64,000 bases of DNA from Biscogniauxia marginata. Lineage: Eukaryota; Ascomycota; Sordariomycetes; Xylariales; Xylariaceae. The stretch's first letter is position 1. Every line of letters starts with the position of its first letter. The notes beneath the pieces were generated by a model. The model had not been told where the DNA came from and searched no databases. It was given only the letters and a program-made list of their open reading frames with translations. A program made the translations under genes and the position numbers. Shown piece by piece: positions 46,201 to 58,699 of the stretch. The DNA is taken from contig MU404085.1 of assembly GCA_022695795.1 (NCBI GenBank), positions 195,597 to 259,596 of the forward strand, given 5' to 3'.

Positions 46201-49200
46201 GGCAGTCTTTTCTCTCTCTCGAGGACGACGGGCGGTTACTGATGTCGTGTGTTGTGTTGTTGGTACCAGAGACCAAGTGCTGGTGTTTGTTTCGGGCTTC
46301 GACGCCATAACTTGATTGGAACCCAACGCCCCCTCTTCCTAGCTTCAACCAAGCCTTTCCTTGGTTCTGCCCTGTAAGTGGTCCGGCCCGCTCCATCGGA
46401 TCCAACATATCGCGTCCTCGGTACTTACGAGGTACCACGAGGCAATATCACACTCGCGCTCACAGAGACACCCATAATACAACTTCTCATCTCTCTGTGG
46501 TCTCTATCTCTTGGCCGAGTATCCTGTCTACCGTACCACCCAACCAGCAGATAGAGCATAGCATGGCATGAACCGACGTCTGACACAACCGTCGCCTTGG
46601 GAACAGCTGCCCAAGTGGCAAAGCGTCAAAGTTTCATTTCCCGGCCCTATTGGGCTGCCTTGGATGGACAAGGGATGCTTCACAACAGACGAGACGAGCG
46701 ATTTGTACCCAGGGGTAGCCTATTCATTCACCTCCTCACACCCCGTACCTTTTCCCCAAACTGTTAGATTAATAACTCTTCAGGCGCAGCGTCTCGGCGC
46801 TTTGTTCTCTTCTCTCCTGGTTCCTGATGCGACTTCCCAGCGATCAGTCCCTAAACCGGGGTGAAAAAAAATTGTTAGCAACTCAGGGGCGGCGAATTTG
46901 TCCTAAATCTAGTATAGGAGAAGCCAAAATCCGGTTCTTTATGGCAAGCCGTGGTGAGCCCGACTTAACCGGGCTTTCCCGGCTAATGAGAACCTCAGCG
47001 GCGAGGCTGACCGAAAACGACTAATCATCACGAGATGGGTGCGCGTGCTAGCCTGCTCTGCTCGGTGGAGGGGAAATTCCCCAAGGTGGACTCTCTCGAC
47101 CTTGATGGTCTGGGCGCCGTTAGGCTGGGGAAGCGTCATGTCCGTAGAATCTTCTGTTAAGTTGTGGCCAGCTGTCATTCGATCGTCGACTTGGCCCGTC
47201 TGTAGATAAAGGGTAGATCTCATCAAGCTGGGGCGAAAGAGGATCCATATTGTGTCGCTGGGGCGATTTCGATAACCGAGGAGAAGGATGCCACGGACCA
47301 AACCTAGGCCATTCCCACATTCCCTCTTCGAATTATTTTCTAGAATGTTTCCGAAAACGCCTAGGCCTCTATGAGTATATGTGCGTGTGTGCGCCTGTGT
47401 GCGCCTGTACGTACAACCTCTGAGGCGAGCAAGTAGATACTGATTATTAAGACAGCAATGTCACATCAAAGTAAATTCTTCTTGAGCACTCTGTTCATTC
47501 GCCATGGTCTCGGCATGAACGGAAGACCGAGAGCCTCGAATTGGTGACACGTACACGTTTCTCACGATGCCGACGCCATGTCCTGGACTTACATAGTAAC
47601 TATCATCGTGACCATCGTCATAGCGCAACTACTGATGCACTCCGTCATCTAGGTCCCATGACGCATGTAGTCGGCAGTAATAGGCTCTGGTAAGAATGGA
47701 TGACATTGCGCAAGACCTTATGATAGGCAGCAGGTACCGAAGAGGGAGTCTAGAACGAACCCCAAGGATGCAGACTCCCCTTCCCTATCAGGTGACTGGT
47801 TTTATATGCTCTGTCGATCCACCGCCAATATCCTCGTTGTGGTATAGTGTCGTCATGAGCGGATCTTGCTCACATCATTGCTAGCAACCATTGTCGAATG
47901 CGAGAGTACCCGCGGAGTTTTGACGTGCTCCACGCGTAGATCAACGCCCAATTTTCCCCCTATTTGAACCCCATCGTGGACCCCCAAAGACGCCCGAGCC
48001 CTTTCTAGCACCAAATATACCAATGACATAAGAGATCTGGTATATCTCGTCTTGTCTGATACTGGCTGGAGCGGGAAAAAACGTACACAGACCTAACCAA
48101 GTCGCTATTTAGCCTTACCTTATATCAAGGATACTGACGACATAACTTCAGTCGTGGACCGTTCCTCCGTAAATCTAAGCCACGCGGGCGGGCCGTCTCA
48201 TTGCGTACATAGTCTCACATAATAAATACACTTATGCCAGCTCGTAACGTTGCCCTTAGTCCAAAGTTTCAAGATCGAGCCTCATTGCTTCAAGTTGCCT
48301 TACGCCTATCTAGTGGCCCGGAGCTACGCGGTGAAGGTTTATGCAGGGACTTGTGGTTGGGCAGTTATCATAGCGTGAACTGGTTAGCTGTCCAACGAGC
48401 GAGTGAAAGATTGCTCCTATATGTGCGCAATAATTTTCTTAACATGATTCGTGTCTACGGAGAACACGAACAAGTGTTTTAAAGACTGAGGCATCCAGTC
48501 GGACAGAGCCATATCCATGACTTGGTCAGCCAACCAGCTGTTTATCAGTGTCGCCTCGGGTCACCATAGATGCACCGGCACGGTGGCTAAGACTTTCTAG
48601 AGTTCAGATGAAGACATGGGCCTATTACTTACTCTGACTTGGGGAGTGATAAGATAGTGGCTTGTTTATTTATCTATTTATTTCGACGTGGATATCGTGA
48701 TATCTTTACGAGGCGCAGAAGGAAAGTAGAGATACCAACGGAGCGGTTCGGAACGAGTCCAGCATAGAAATAGCCGCGATAACCTCAGCTCTTTCTCCAC
48801 GATGACATATATTGTTCGACGACCAATCCCCTTCCGGGCTCCCACCGAGCCTTACTATTTCGTTTACCTGGACCAAGCTCTCAACCTACAGGATGGGTCC
48901 TTCGGCACCCCAGAAAGTTAAGCTCGTCATCTTCCCACACCAGTGGTGATCATGTCGTCAAGCCCATTCCCCTGGCTTTGCTTCCACTAAGCCATAACCA
49001 AGTGTTTAACATCTAATACAAGTCGTGGCACTCTGACAATAAGCCAATTCGTAGAATAAGAAGAACTGCCGCGTTTTCCTCGAATTTATTATTTATTATA
49101 TTTATTTCCTCCTCCATAGTAAGCTATGCAGAATGCATATGCACTATCTACTTACATTGTCGGCTTTACTCAGTTGGTCCCGATGTCGTCATTTGCCTCA

Positions 49201-51477
49201 GGGCAGTGCCAAGACATCGTCAACCAGAGTTAGGGCTTGATAGGTACTGAGATCATTCAATGATCGTCTAGCAGCTAGGAAGCTGAACAGATATGCATCT
49301 ACTTGAACCAAGGAGATCGACTTTGATTAGTCGAGAAGCTTGTTCTAGCTTGCCTATATGCTCTATGAATATTTGGCCAGCATTATTCATCTATCGGAAG
49401 ATCTGTACCAAGCAGCATTGTAGGCTGCCGGTTTTATAGAATAGTGCTGCTAATATATGGGCTCTTGCTGATACTCTGAATCTAGATGGAAATTTATGGC
49501 TATGACAGAATGCTAAGTCCGCTGGTAAATTATAGTCTTTCCGGCTTCACACTAGGAAGTTATTGGATAATCCTTCCACGGCTTCATCTGGGCCAAAGAC
49601 GATGGTACTATGTCACAAGCGCCGAGATTATGAGTTTGATCGGCATACAATAGCATAGGTATCAGTTCAGTGTATATGTTGATCTTTTTGATGTTGAATA
49701 TCACCCACATATTTCGAACTTCAAGGCTAATAGAACAAGGATCGGCTCCGATGGGCCTCACCTGTGAGCCAGGGAACTATTCGTAAACCGGCATACTCGA
49801 GTACCATAGGGGAGAATGCTGACAGGTTACCGTGGCAAAGCAATTCTGTTGCAATCATAGAGCTCCTACCCAATAGGGTATCATACACCCATCTACTTGC
49901 AGCCTCATTGGCCAAAACGTCTGTAGTCAATTTGCATCACAGTGACCACCCAGACCACACTGGGATGGTTATCGCCAACATGAGCCAGCTTATGAACAAA
50001 TGGGAATAACATGGCATCCTGTACTACCCCGCGCGCCGCCCCCGGCCTGTCACCCTCCGCGTTTCCGCAAAGACCCGGCAGCTTCCTACGGTAGCATGCA
50101 TCCCATGCAAATGGCCAACACCACGGCACCTCCTTCTTCGCCCCCGAGAGCGGGGAAATATGTGGCTTCGTGTATTCGCGCCGGCGACTCGGGTTTCCGG
50201 TGAAGAGCCTGACGTCAGGGGTATTGCCTCTGCTTACTCGCGTTGGGCCGCACGACAGAGCTACGGAAAAGGGTTGCCAGGAAGCACGCCACCAGGAGTT
50301 GCGGTGTGAGAATATCAATACCTAGATACAAGACAGGTACATTGCTACTTAGTAGAATAAATATGTACTTGGTATGCAGGAGGCGTGACTTTCTAAGTAG
50401 CCGTAGTTCTTTGTTCTTTTCACAAGGCCTATGTAACTACCTATAAGACTTATGTTTAGTGTATCGTGACAAGGACTTTGTGTTTAGGTGCGGTCCTCTG
50501 TTATTTTTCTTACTTGGCAACATAATTTCTTCGCGTTTCATTTTCCTTTATCTGGTCATTGCCCATCGGTTTAAATCGATTTTTATTGCTAGGAAGACAT
50601 GTAAAGAGTTTATTGTTGAGACCAGAGGTATCCATATGCAGAGCCTCAATAATGGTTTGAATTAGAATATATACGTTAGAAGAGTATCTAGGCACAACCT
50701 TAGGAACATGAGAGGGGAAAGAGAGTATATAAGTGTATCTTTGTATATGTCAAAACGATGGTACCCAATTGATATGTACCTAATACCTAGGAGGCACTAG
50801 CAATCACATAGAGTGTATAATAGATATCTTAGATCCATCATGCTCCACATACAGCATGTATTGGGTTGCAGTATTTTATTTAATCTCGTGATGGTTTTGC
50901 TGTGGGCTTCCCCCCCGTTGATGGACTAATATAGCATTACGACATTGAGAAAAAACCCCTTTTTCTATTTTTTCTTTCTATTGTCAAACACCAAACTAGT
51001 GTGAATTTATCGTCAACTCTACTTATATACCTAGAAGATCTAATACCAAGCAGGATTGATTTACTATACAAAATTATCCATTAGTAACATATTTTTGGCG
51101 GCCTGGGTTGGCTAAGAGAAAAGCCGGTGGGCCCGTCATATACGGAGTAATTGAATTCGAAATAAGTAGAGCGTATAAAGTCGCTGCACAGATCATGTGC
51201 AGTATCTAGGATATCTAGTATAGGAGACTGGATTTGTGGTGATCGGAGCTAGTCTTGGCAATCAATAAACGGCCCCTGGCTGACGCGCAACGACGCGTCC
51301 TGAATTATAAACAGTCCGAATCTTTGCTTAACCTCTCACAGGAGAAATTAAACACCGTCTCGCCAACTCTATAATCGTATCCTAAGTCATCATTTTCTAT
51401 AATCCTTTCAATTACCCTTGGATTAAGAGGCTGAGTCTTCCCGAATTGGTCACTGCGTCACCAAACCCCAGCTGGAA
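43273..51477. other. Gene-free stretch of 8.2 kb
   Basis: The left 1 kb is the promoter and leader of the minus-strand disordered-protein gene and includes a (CTTTTT)n tract. I find no further gene. The longer frames (195 codons at 43859, 120 at 46939, 137 at 49905) are low-complexity or lack codon signature and partners. Simple repeats: (TAA)n at about 45596, GCTCAGCTCAGCTCAGC at 44196, GTGTGCGCCTGTGTGCGCCTG at about 47386. No tRNA, rRNA or transposon core is recognised. Confidence 0.55.
44067..44139. repeat. (CTTTTT)n tract upstream of the 40538-43272 gene
   Basis: About twelve CTTTTT units in a longer pyrimidine run (44050-44150). On the minus strand, in the sense of the gene, it is (AAAAAG)n about 0.8 kb before the start codon. 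The plus-strand frame that runs through it, encoding Phe-Ser repeats, is not a gene. Confidence 0.9.
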
Positions 51478-52064
51478 ATGTTAGACGCGATGGAAAAGAT
51501 CACGAACGCATCGGACCACCTCATACGGGCGACACTGATTGCCCTGTGCAATGATAGCGATATAAGGAACAAGGCTGAAGAGTATATTGACAAAATGACC
51601 TCGCTCCAAGAAGACGCTGCTCACGAGAACGCCGGTGGTCACAAGAGGAAGGCGGAGTCGACTATTAAGATATGTGTTCAATGCCAAGACTCGTTTTACG
51701 AGGAGGACAATGGCCCAAGAGCATGCAGATATCACGATGGTATAAGAGACATTCCGTTCAAGGGGACATCGCCTGGTATGCGTGCTAACAGCAGAACATC
51801 GTAGGCGAACTAGAAATAGATGATGAACATAGCACCTGGGACGATTGGGACGAAAATTGTTTCGGAAGGATGGACAGCGAGGATAATCGCGAGGAGTACC
51901 CTGATGGCTTCACCTGGAATTGCTGCAATAAGCGCGGGACAGATCTAGGTTGCACTCGAGGCCCGCATAAGACTGTCGACGCTACCCGTGGCAGATACGG
52001 CGACAAGAGCGATGATTCTGAAGATGATTCTGGAGAGATTGATGGATCTGAAGAGGACGAGTGA
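51478..52064 (+). CDS. Small Cys/His zinc-binding-type protein
   Basis: Two exons, 173 aa. Exon 51478-51739 and exon 51805-52064 are joined across a 65-nt intron (GTATAA donor, GCTAAC branch, CGTAG acceptor); the junction reads CRYHDGELEIDDE. Residues 1-55 are helical (MLDAMEKITNASDHLIRATL, EEYIDKMTSLQED). A Cys/His module follows: ICVQCQDSF, ACRYH, then the Trp/Asp-rich HSTWDDWDENCFG, EEYPDGFTWNCC, and GCTRGPHK. The spacing C-x2-C, C-x2-H, C, CC, C-x4-H fits a treble-clef-like zinc site found in many fungal hypothetical proteins. The C-terminus is acidic (DDSEDDSGEIDGSEEDE). I cannot assign a function. It stands alone, about 750 bp from the chromovirus, and shows no RIP damage. Confidence 0.82.
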
Positions 52065-52812
52065 TACAATCTAGAGGCCTTTTTTATTGGAAAGTTATTA
52101 CCGACGAACGGCTACTTAGTCATTCGAAAATGGGTTTATCACGTTTGGTAGTACACGAGCTAATACTACTGTTAAATAAGATCAGGCACCGTTACTATAC
52201 ATTAGGGGCTCGAGGTGTTAAATAGGGAGATGGGTTGTAAATTAATAACAGTCTATTTAGTTTTGAAGGGGTCTTAAGTTAATATCGACAAACAAACGTT
52301 CTATAGGAAGGCGTGTTCTGGACTAGCGAAGCAGTAGTCCGACGAGTATTGAAGATAACTATTTATGCATCTCCTAGTTGTTAGCCAATGGAGCTTGGAA
52401 AGTTAAGTCTAAACACGCGCACGATTTCTCTCATCTGGGGTGATAATGTGTTAAGATGCATGCCGAGCATCGAACATGGCTACAGCCAACACGAGGGCAT
52501 TCTGTCGGATGGAACTGGAGGTTGTTGTTAGTATTGCAATCACAGCAGTTCCAAACTACCACTCTCTTGTTGTCAGGCATAGTGAAATATGTGGTTGCTG
52601 TCTTGTTGAAGTTTTGAGTGAGATTTTAGTAGTAGTTGTTATAAGTTATAATTTGTAATTTGAAAGTTCAATGAAGATAATTCTGAAGAGTAAGATAGAG
52701 AAGATAGGGAAGTAAAGTGAGGGTGTATCGGGGTTAATATAATCTACGTTTCTCGCCTTCGGAGAAACTAATAACAGGCACCTGAGTTTAATTCTCAAAA
52801 GAATTGTTCCAT
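52065..52812. other. 3' flank of the small zinc-protein gene up to the chromovirus
   Basis: No gene seen. A short hairpin, TTTCTCGCCTTCGGAGAAA, lies near 52749. The last 80 bases (TTTAATTCTCAAAAGAATTG) resemble the AATTCTCAAGAGAAC block of the variant LTR at 344-758, so they may be an older repeat end. Confidence 0.45.
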
Positions 52813-52817
52813 CTCAC
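52813..52817. repeat. Target-site duplication, left copy (CTCAC)
   Basis: CTCAC directly precedes the left LTR. The same five bases follow the right LTR at 60327-60331. Confidence 0.9.
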
Positions 52818-53231
52818 TGTGACGAACCTCCCTATGTATTCCTAGTCAGCTGACTTCACAGGTGAGTACGTACTGGGTTTTCTTGATTTGAAGGTAACAA
52901 TAGGTTGAGATTGGTTCAAGGGTTCACAATGTTATGTTCGTTAGAGAGGTTTCAAGGTACTCTCACTATAATATCAAAGAGTGATTATAGTCTTAGATTA
53001 ATAGCTAAAGAACGAGAATGAATAACTAGATATATAAGGAAACCCCAATCTACTTATACTTGTTCTTTCTTCATATAAACTCGTTAAATCAATAAATCGC
53101 TTCTTGTCTACCCATGATTTACTAATTCACTTTAAATCAGTAAATTGACTCTTATTTACCCATGATTCATTAATTCATATTTTACTTACGTGACTTATAC
53201 GTAAAGGGGGGGGAACACGAGATCCGTAACA
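52818..53231 (-). repeat. 3' LTR of the chromovirus (left end on the plus strand)
   Basis: 414 bp, TGTGACGAACC to GATCCGTAACA on the plus strand. Its outer (left) half keeps G where the partner has A. Its inner (right) half carries T or A where the partner has C or G. It contains eight G before AACACGAG, shared with the partner. Confidence 0.93.
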
Positions 53232-53334
53232 TTATTCTTCCCTTTTAAGGATTTTTATCCTAAAAATAAAAAGAGGGTTTAAAAAAGTCTTATTTACTAC
53301 CTTCTTCAGGTTTTTTAGCTTTATTTTTTTCATT

Positions 53335-53982
53335 ATGTCTCACCGCATAACTAAAACCTAAAAAGAAACTTTTAACACTTCGTGACGTACCGAAAAAATA
53401 ACAGAAAACAAGGCTGCTTTTTTAAGGTTAATCGCTTTAAACGGAAAAAAAGAAATAGCTTATTCTTATTATGAAAATTCTAGAAAAGAATGTGTAGTTT
53501 CCGAAGATTTGGACCGTTACCTAAAGTATATTCGTTTAAATTGTACTTGTTATAACGTTTTTGATATTTCGCGTAAAAGTATAGCTAAAATTACTAAGTA
53601 GTTTTAAAAGGTTAAGGCGAACCTGGAAAAGGCGGATACCGCAGCTAAGGAGGCTATAGGCAAGGTAATAATAGCTATAAATAAAGCGCGTCGTTTCCGG
53701 ATATAAAGGAGCCTATAATCCGGAAAGTTATAAAGAATAATTACTCGGGGTTTTAATTCTATTAAGAAACTAGAGCGCGTCGAGCGCGAAGAAGAAAAAC
53801 AAAAACGTCTTATTAAAGAATCGCAATGTATAAAGAGATTACAGCGTTAACCTAAATCTTCGTAGAACTTGTTTACTTCCGAGGCCTACCCTTTTTTCTT
53901 CCTTGATTCTCCCCAGCAGGATTAAAATCTCGATATTTAAGCCTTCCTAACTGGTCTGGATTTTGGCGATGGAAATCTTTAA
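53335..53982 (+). pseudogene. Antisense Cys-rich ORF inside the chromovirus (RIP-damaged)
   Basis: On the strand opposite to gag-pol, one frame runs from ATG (53335) to TAA (53980-53982): 648 nt with no indel. It is broken only by about eleven stops, all one transition away from Gln, Arg or Trp codons. Recognisable stretches are KAAFLRLIALNGKKEIAYSY, KECVVSEDLDRY, IRLNCTCYNVFDISRKS, NLEKADTAAKEAIGK (helical), KKLERVEREEEKQKRLIKE (coiled coil) and AFLTGLDFGDGNL at the end. Tyr residues sit at spacings where paired Cys would be expected, as in the damaged gag and integrase. It ends tail-to-tail inside the end of the chromodomain reading frame. It resembles Cys-plus-coiled-coil proteins seen as fungal hypotheticals; the role is unknown. 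Confidence 0.7.
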
Positions 53983-56900
53983 TCTCATTTGTTAGGTTTT
54001 TTAAATGCTTAAAAGGTTCTTAAGTATTCTCCTCGAGTGAATAACCTTCCTATTTAACAAAATATTATAGTTAATTGTTAACTTTTCTTAAATCTAGTAT
54101 TTTTTCGACTTCGTACTTATTAAGATTCTCCTTAAATTCTAACTATTCTTCCGGCGAGGCGTTTTTTAATGCTGGTTCTAAAAGCGAAACATGAAATATA
54201 AAATGTATTCTGGATCTCTTTAATAACGAGAATTTATAGTTAACCTTCGAAACAACTTCTTTAATTTTATAGGGTCTTAATTTCTTAAATTCGAGTTTTT
54301 TATTAGGTCGTTTTATTTTAATTTAAGGCGTTTTTGTTATTACGCCTTGTTTCTAGCGAAGTAAGTAGATTATGTCTCCTCTCTTAAGAATTAGTTCCTT
54401 AATTCTCTTTTTATTATAGTATTTAATTATCTTTTTTTAAATGAACTATAGTTCTTTTTATAGCTTTACTTGTGTTGCTTAAATCTTTTTAAATAATACT
54501 TTTACTTAAAGAGCTATTATTATAATGCTTAATGCTTTTATAAGTTTAAACGGTTTTTTATAAATTTCTGCTTTTTGGCTATATACCGCTTCGTGTAGTG
54601 ATAACTTTATGTCTTCGTTAATTGATGTATTGTATGCGACTTAAGCCATAAATAATAATTCTACCTAATTATTCATTTGCTAGTTAATATAGCTTTTGAG
54701 GTATTGTTTAAGTGTTTGGTTAAGCCTTTTTATTTATCCGTTTATTTAAGGATGGTACGCTATAGACAGCTTTTATTTAATCCCCATTTATTTCATCAGG
54801 CTAGTCCAAAACTTTAACATAAACAGTTTGTCTCTGTTTAAAACAATGCGTTTTGGTAGTTCATATTTATTAACATACTCTCTTAAAAAACTGAAAGCTA
54901 ATTATTTTACTGTGCTTAATTCGTTAAATAATAAGAAGTAGGCGTATTTCGTGAGTCTATTAACGATTACCTATATATTGTTATAATGTACTCCTATTAT
55001 AGGATCTTTTAACTCTAAAAGTTTCACTACGAAGTCCTATATAATTATATTTCATGCTTTATTAGGTATCTGGGTTGGTTATAATAATTTATATGGTTTA
55101 TGTCATGATACTTTAACCTTATTATAAATATTGTAATTCTTCATAATTCTTTTAATTGTTTATCGTATTTTTAAAAAGTCGAATTCCTCTTGAAATCGTT
55201 TCACCGTTTTAAAAATCCCTTGGTAGCCGTGTAGAGAATATTCGTGAAATTCTTTAACGAATTCGTTCTGCATTTATTTTGGTATATATACCTTTTCCTT
55301 GTATAAAAGAAGCTCGTCGCTGGATTCTTATTAAGACTGTAATTATTTTTCTTTTTAATTATAATTTTCCTTGAACCATTATTTCTAGTTTCTTATATTA
55401 ATTCGCATGTAAGTTAATATAACTAATCCATTATTCTATTATTTAAACATCTAGACATCTCTTTTGTTGATTTTTAATTCATAATCTCCTCTTCTGTTAA
55501 AAAGATCTACTTAAATGTTTTCCTTTCCCTTAATGTGCTGGATTCTGAAATTAAATCTAAATAAGAAAATCATTCAACGCTCGTGTCTCTAATTAAGCGT
55601 TTGTGTTGTTATGAATTATATAAGGTTTTTATGGTTTAAATAGATATCGATAGGTTCCTTGGTTCCGCTAAGCCATAATTCCCATTCCTTTAATGCTTTA
55701 ATAACTACTAATAATTCCTTGTTATAAATCTAATAATTCAGTTTAGTACTATATAATGCTTTAAATAGGTACGCGACTAGATACCATTTCCTATTATCTT
55801 CCAGCTACTCTAGAACTACTCCAATGGCGAAATCTAAGGCGTTTATCCTTAGTCATTTCTTTTTATTTTCGTTCGGAAGTTTACATATAACCTTACTAAT
55901 TACGACTTTCTTTAACTACTAAAAAGCCCGTTTAGCTTCTTTAGTAAAATAAAAAACCTCTCTTGTTTTTACTAAGGTAATTAGTTCCGTTAATGGTTTA
56001 GCGATACGCCCAAAATCTTTAATGAGTTATTTAACATAGTTAACAAAGCCAAGAAATATGCGTATATCTATAACATTCTTGGGTTTTGGTTAATCCTTAA
56101 TTGCTGCTATTTTTCCTTTTTAAATGCGAATTTTTCCTAAACTTATTATAAACCCTAAATAATTTAATTTCTTGACATGTTATTCACTTTTAGTTGAATA
56201 AACAAATAGATTTACCTTTTCCAGGGTTTTTAACACCTGCTCTACATGTTCCTTATATTCCTTTTCGTTTTCTAAGTAAATCAATATATCGTCCAAGTAA
56301 ACAAATATAAATTTATCCAGAAACTTACGAAGAACTATTATAATTATATATTAAAATGTAATAAGTGCGTTAATAAGTCTAAATAGCATAACCTTGTACT
56401 TATAATATCCATGTATCGTTTGGAAGGCTGTATATTATTCGTATCCCTTAGCCATTCTAATTATATAATATCTATCGCGAAGGTTTAATGCTATGAAGAT
56501 TTAAGCCTTGCTAATTTATCCTTTCATAAGTTTCATTAATGGTAACAAATGCCCGTTTTTCTTGGTTATTTCATTTAAGTGTCGATAATCGATCACTCGT
56601 CTCCACACTAGGTTTCCTTCTTTATCGACACGTTATTTCCCGTTTTTATCAACTTTAAGTACCATAATTACCGGGTATCTTAACGAGGATTCGGATTCTC
56701 GAATATATCCTTTATCGAGATCCTCCTAAATTCCCTTCTATAATGCTCTTTATTTTTCCTAATTCATAAGATACACTAGAAATAATTTTAGCTATTTTCC
56801 TTCTTTAAAGTAGATTTAATAGTTCCACTAGTTATATTTTAGTAATTCTTTCTTTATTCTATCTCTAAACAATTTATAAAAACGAAGGTACTCGCGCGGT

Positions 56901-57420
56901 ACTCTCTTTATTAGATCTTCAGGTTTAGTTACTCGAATTATATAAGCGATATATTTCGTTTTTATATCCATTTCTCTAGAGTTACTTGCGATATTCATCT
57001 CGTAACCCATAACGATTAACTCCTCCCGTTTTTGATCCCAATAAAGCGTATCTATCTCGAAATTTATTTATGGATTACTTTTTTTAAGTTAATTCATTCC
57101 TAAGATTATATCGTGATTTAATATGTATATAATGTTAAGGATAACTTATTTAAGATGTCCTTAAATAGTTACCAAAAAAGGAATTATTTCTCTTAACACT
57201 TTACTATTCTCGTAACTAAACATGTTTCCTTTAAAGTTCCATAACTTATACGGACTTTGTTTATATACTTATGGTATTTTGTCTTCCTAAGCTACCTTTA
57301 TTAAGACATAGCTTTTATTTACTCCTGAATCTATTAAGGCTTTATACTCTCTTCCGTTATACTTAACTCTAGTTATAATAGTGTTATTAAGTCCCGACTG
57401 GACTTTATATAAAGACTTGT
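53940..57420 (-). pseudogene. pol: Chromovirus pol: protease, RT, RNase H, integrase, chromodomain (RIP-damaged)
   Basis: Fragments read on the minus strand in family order. Protease: ALIDSGVNKSYV (DSG at 57323-57331). RT: RRVIDYRHLNEITKK (near 56550-56600) and VYLDDILIYLENEKEY (YLDD at about 56288-56299). RNase H: YNKELLVVIKALKEWE (about 55690-55740). Integrase zinc site: EFHEYSLHGYQG, then NYNIYN, where both zinc cysteines have become Tyr (about 55120-55250). Integrase core: DFVVKL, then a stop in place of the expected Trp before VIVNRLTKYAYF (about 54930-55060). Chromodomain: KYEVEKILDLRKV, YFVK, EGYSLEENT, NEIKDFHRQNPDQLGRL (53940-54125). Many Trp and Gln codons are now stops, so no functional polyprotein can be made. 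Confidence 0.9.
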
Positions 57421-58699
57421 TATTTATGGCTTCTCGCTGCCTTACTGGCGAGAGCCTTTACCGTTTTTTGGTTTTCCACGTCCCTTCCCTTTTGGTTTTC
57501 TCTTAATTGCTGTAACCCAGATGTCTTTCCATTCTTAGGCTTTCATAAGAACGTGTTTCCAGCAATCATTGCTTAGATAATCTCTCTAATTACCTTTTAC
57601 GCAATAAGGAATAAAAGGTTTATTTTTTATGTAAAATTTTGTACATTAAAACTTCAATTCTTCTTCGAGGACCCTTTTATAGCTTAAATCCGTTTTATTA
57701 ACTCGGAATTTCTTGAAATTCTAAATTATCCTTAAATAAAAAAAGTAATTACTAAGTCTACTTACTAAGGGTATCTCGATATTTCCCCTCAAGTTTATAT
57801 TAATTTCTAGGAGCTTTCCTCCTTTTTTAAGGTATGTTTTAATAATTCGTTTATAGCCTCGTTTAATCGCACGTGTTTTTACTTATTACTTTATTAAGTG
57901 TTTTCCTATAAAACTAAATAAATTAATGTTATATTCAGTTCGTTCTTCGAGCCATTATGGAAAATGTAGTCCTTTCTATAATTCCTATAATTCTTCCTTA
58001 ATCTCGTCTTTTTCGAAACCTGCTTCGAACAAGTCGTATACGTCACATAATACCAAAATATAACACATACAACCTTTAGCCATTGCTTTGTAACTTCTTT
58101 CGGAACTTAAGTGAAAATAACATACTTTAAGGTAATGTAGCCATTATGGGGTGTTATTATAAATACACTCATTTTCTTTCGTGTCGTCACTCTTTAGTTT
58201 TTAAGGATAGTAACCGGCTCCATCCTTAGAACTTTTATATACTTGACAAACGTCGTCGGTGTAAAAGCTTTAATATAACGATACATGTTCCCTTAAGCTC
58301 TAATAGACATTGTAGCTATTATTTATACAAAGCCTCCAGTTTAAGCTATTATGCTGGCTTTTCCCCTAATAAGGTTCGTATTTATTGTTCTTATAGTGGC
58401 TTTAATGTAAATCACCATGATTTAACTCAATTCTTAAGTCGTATTCTAGCTTGTAGTTATCACATACGTATAATAGTTCGCCTTCGTTATATCCTTATTT
58501 AGCTTATTTTAGTGTAAAATATCCTAGATATAAGTGGTCCTCCTTTGGGCATTTCTTGCGGTTGACTTGATAAGATCCATAGATTCCTTCTACAAAAGCC
58601 TCTTTAATCTTTTCTGCCTTAATAGTGCTAATAATAAATACTTGGTTTATTTCCTTATTATTTTCGAATTAAATCCTTACTTTAGCGACTCTTTTCTCA

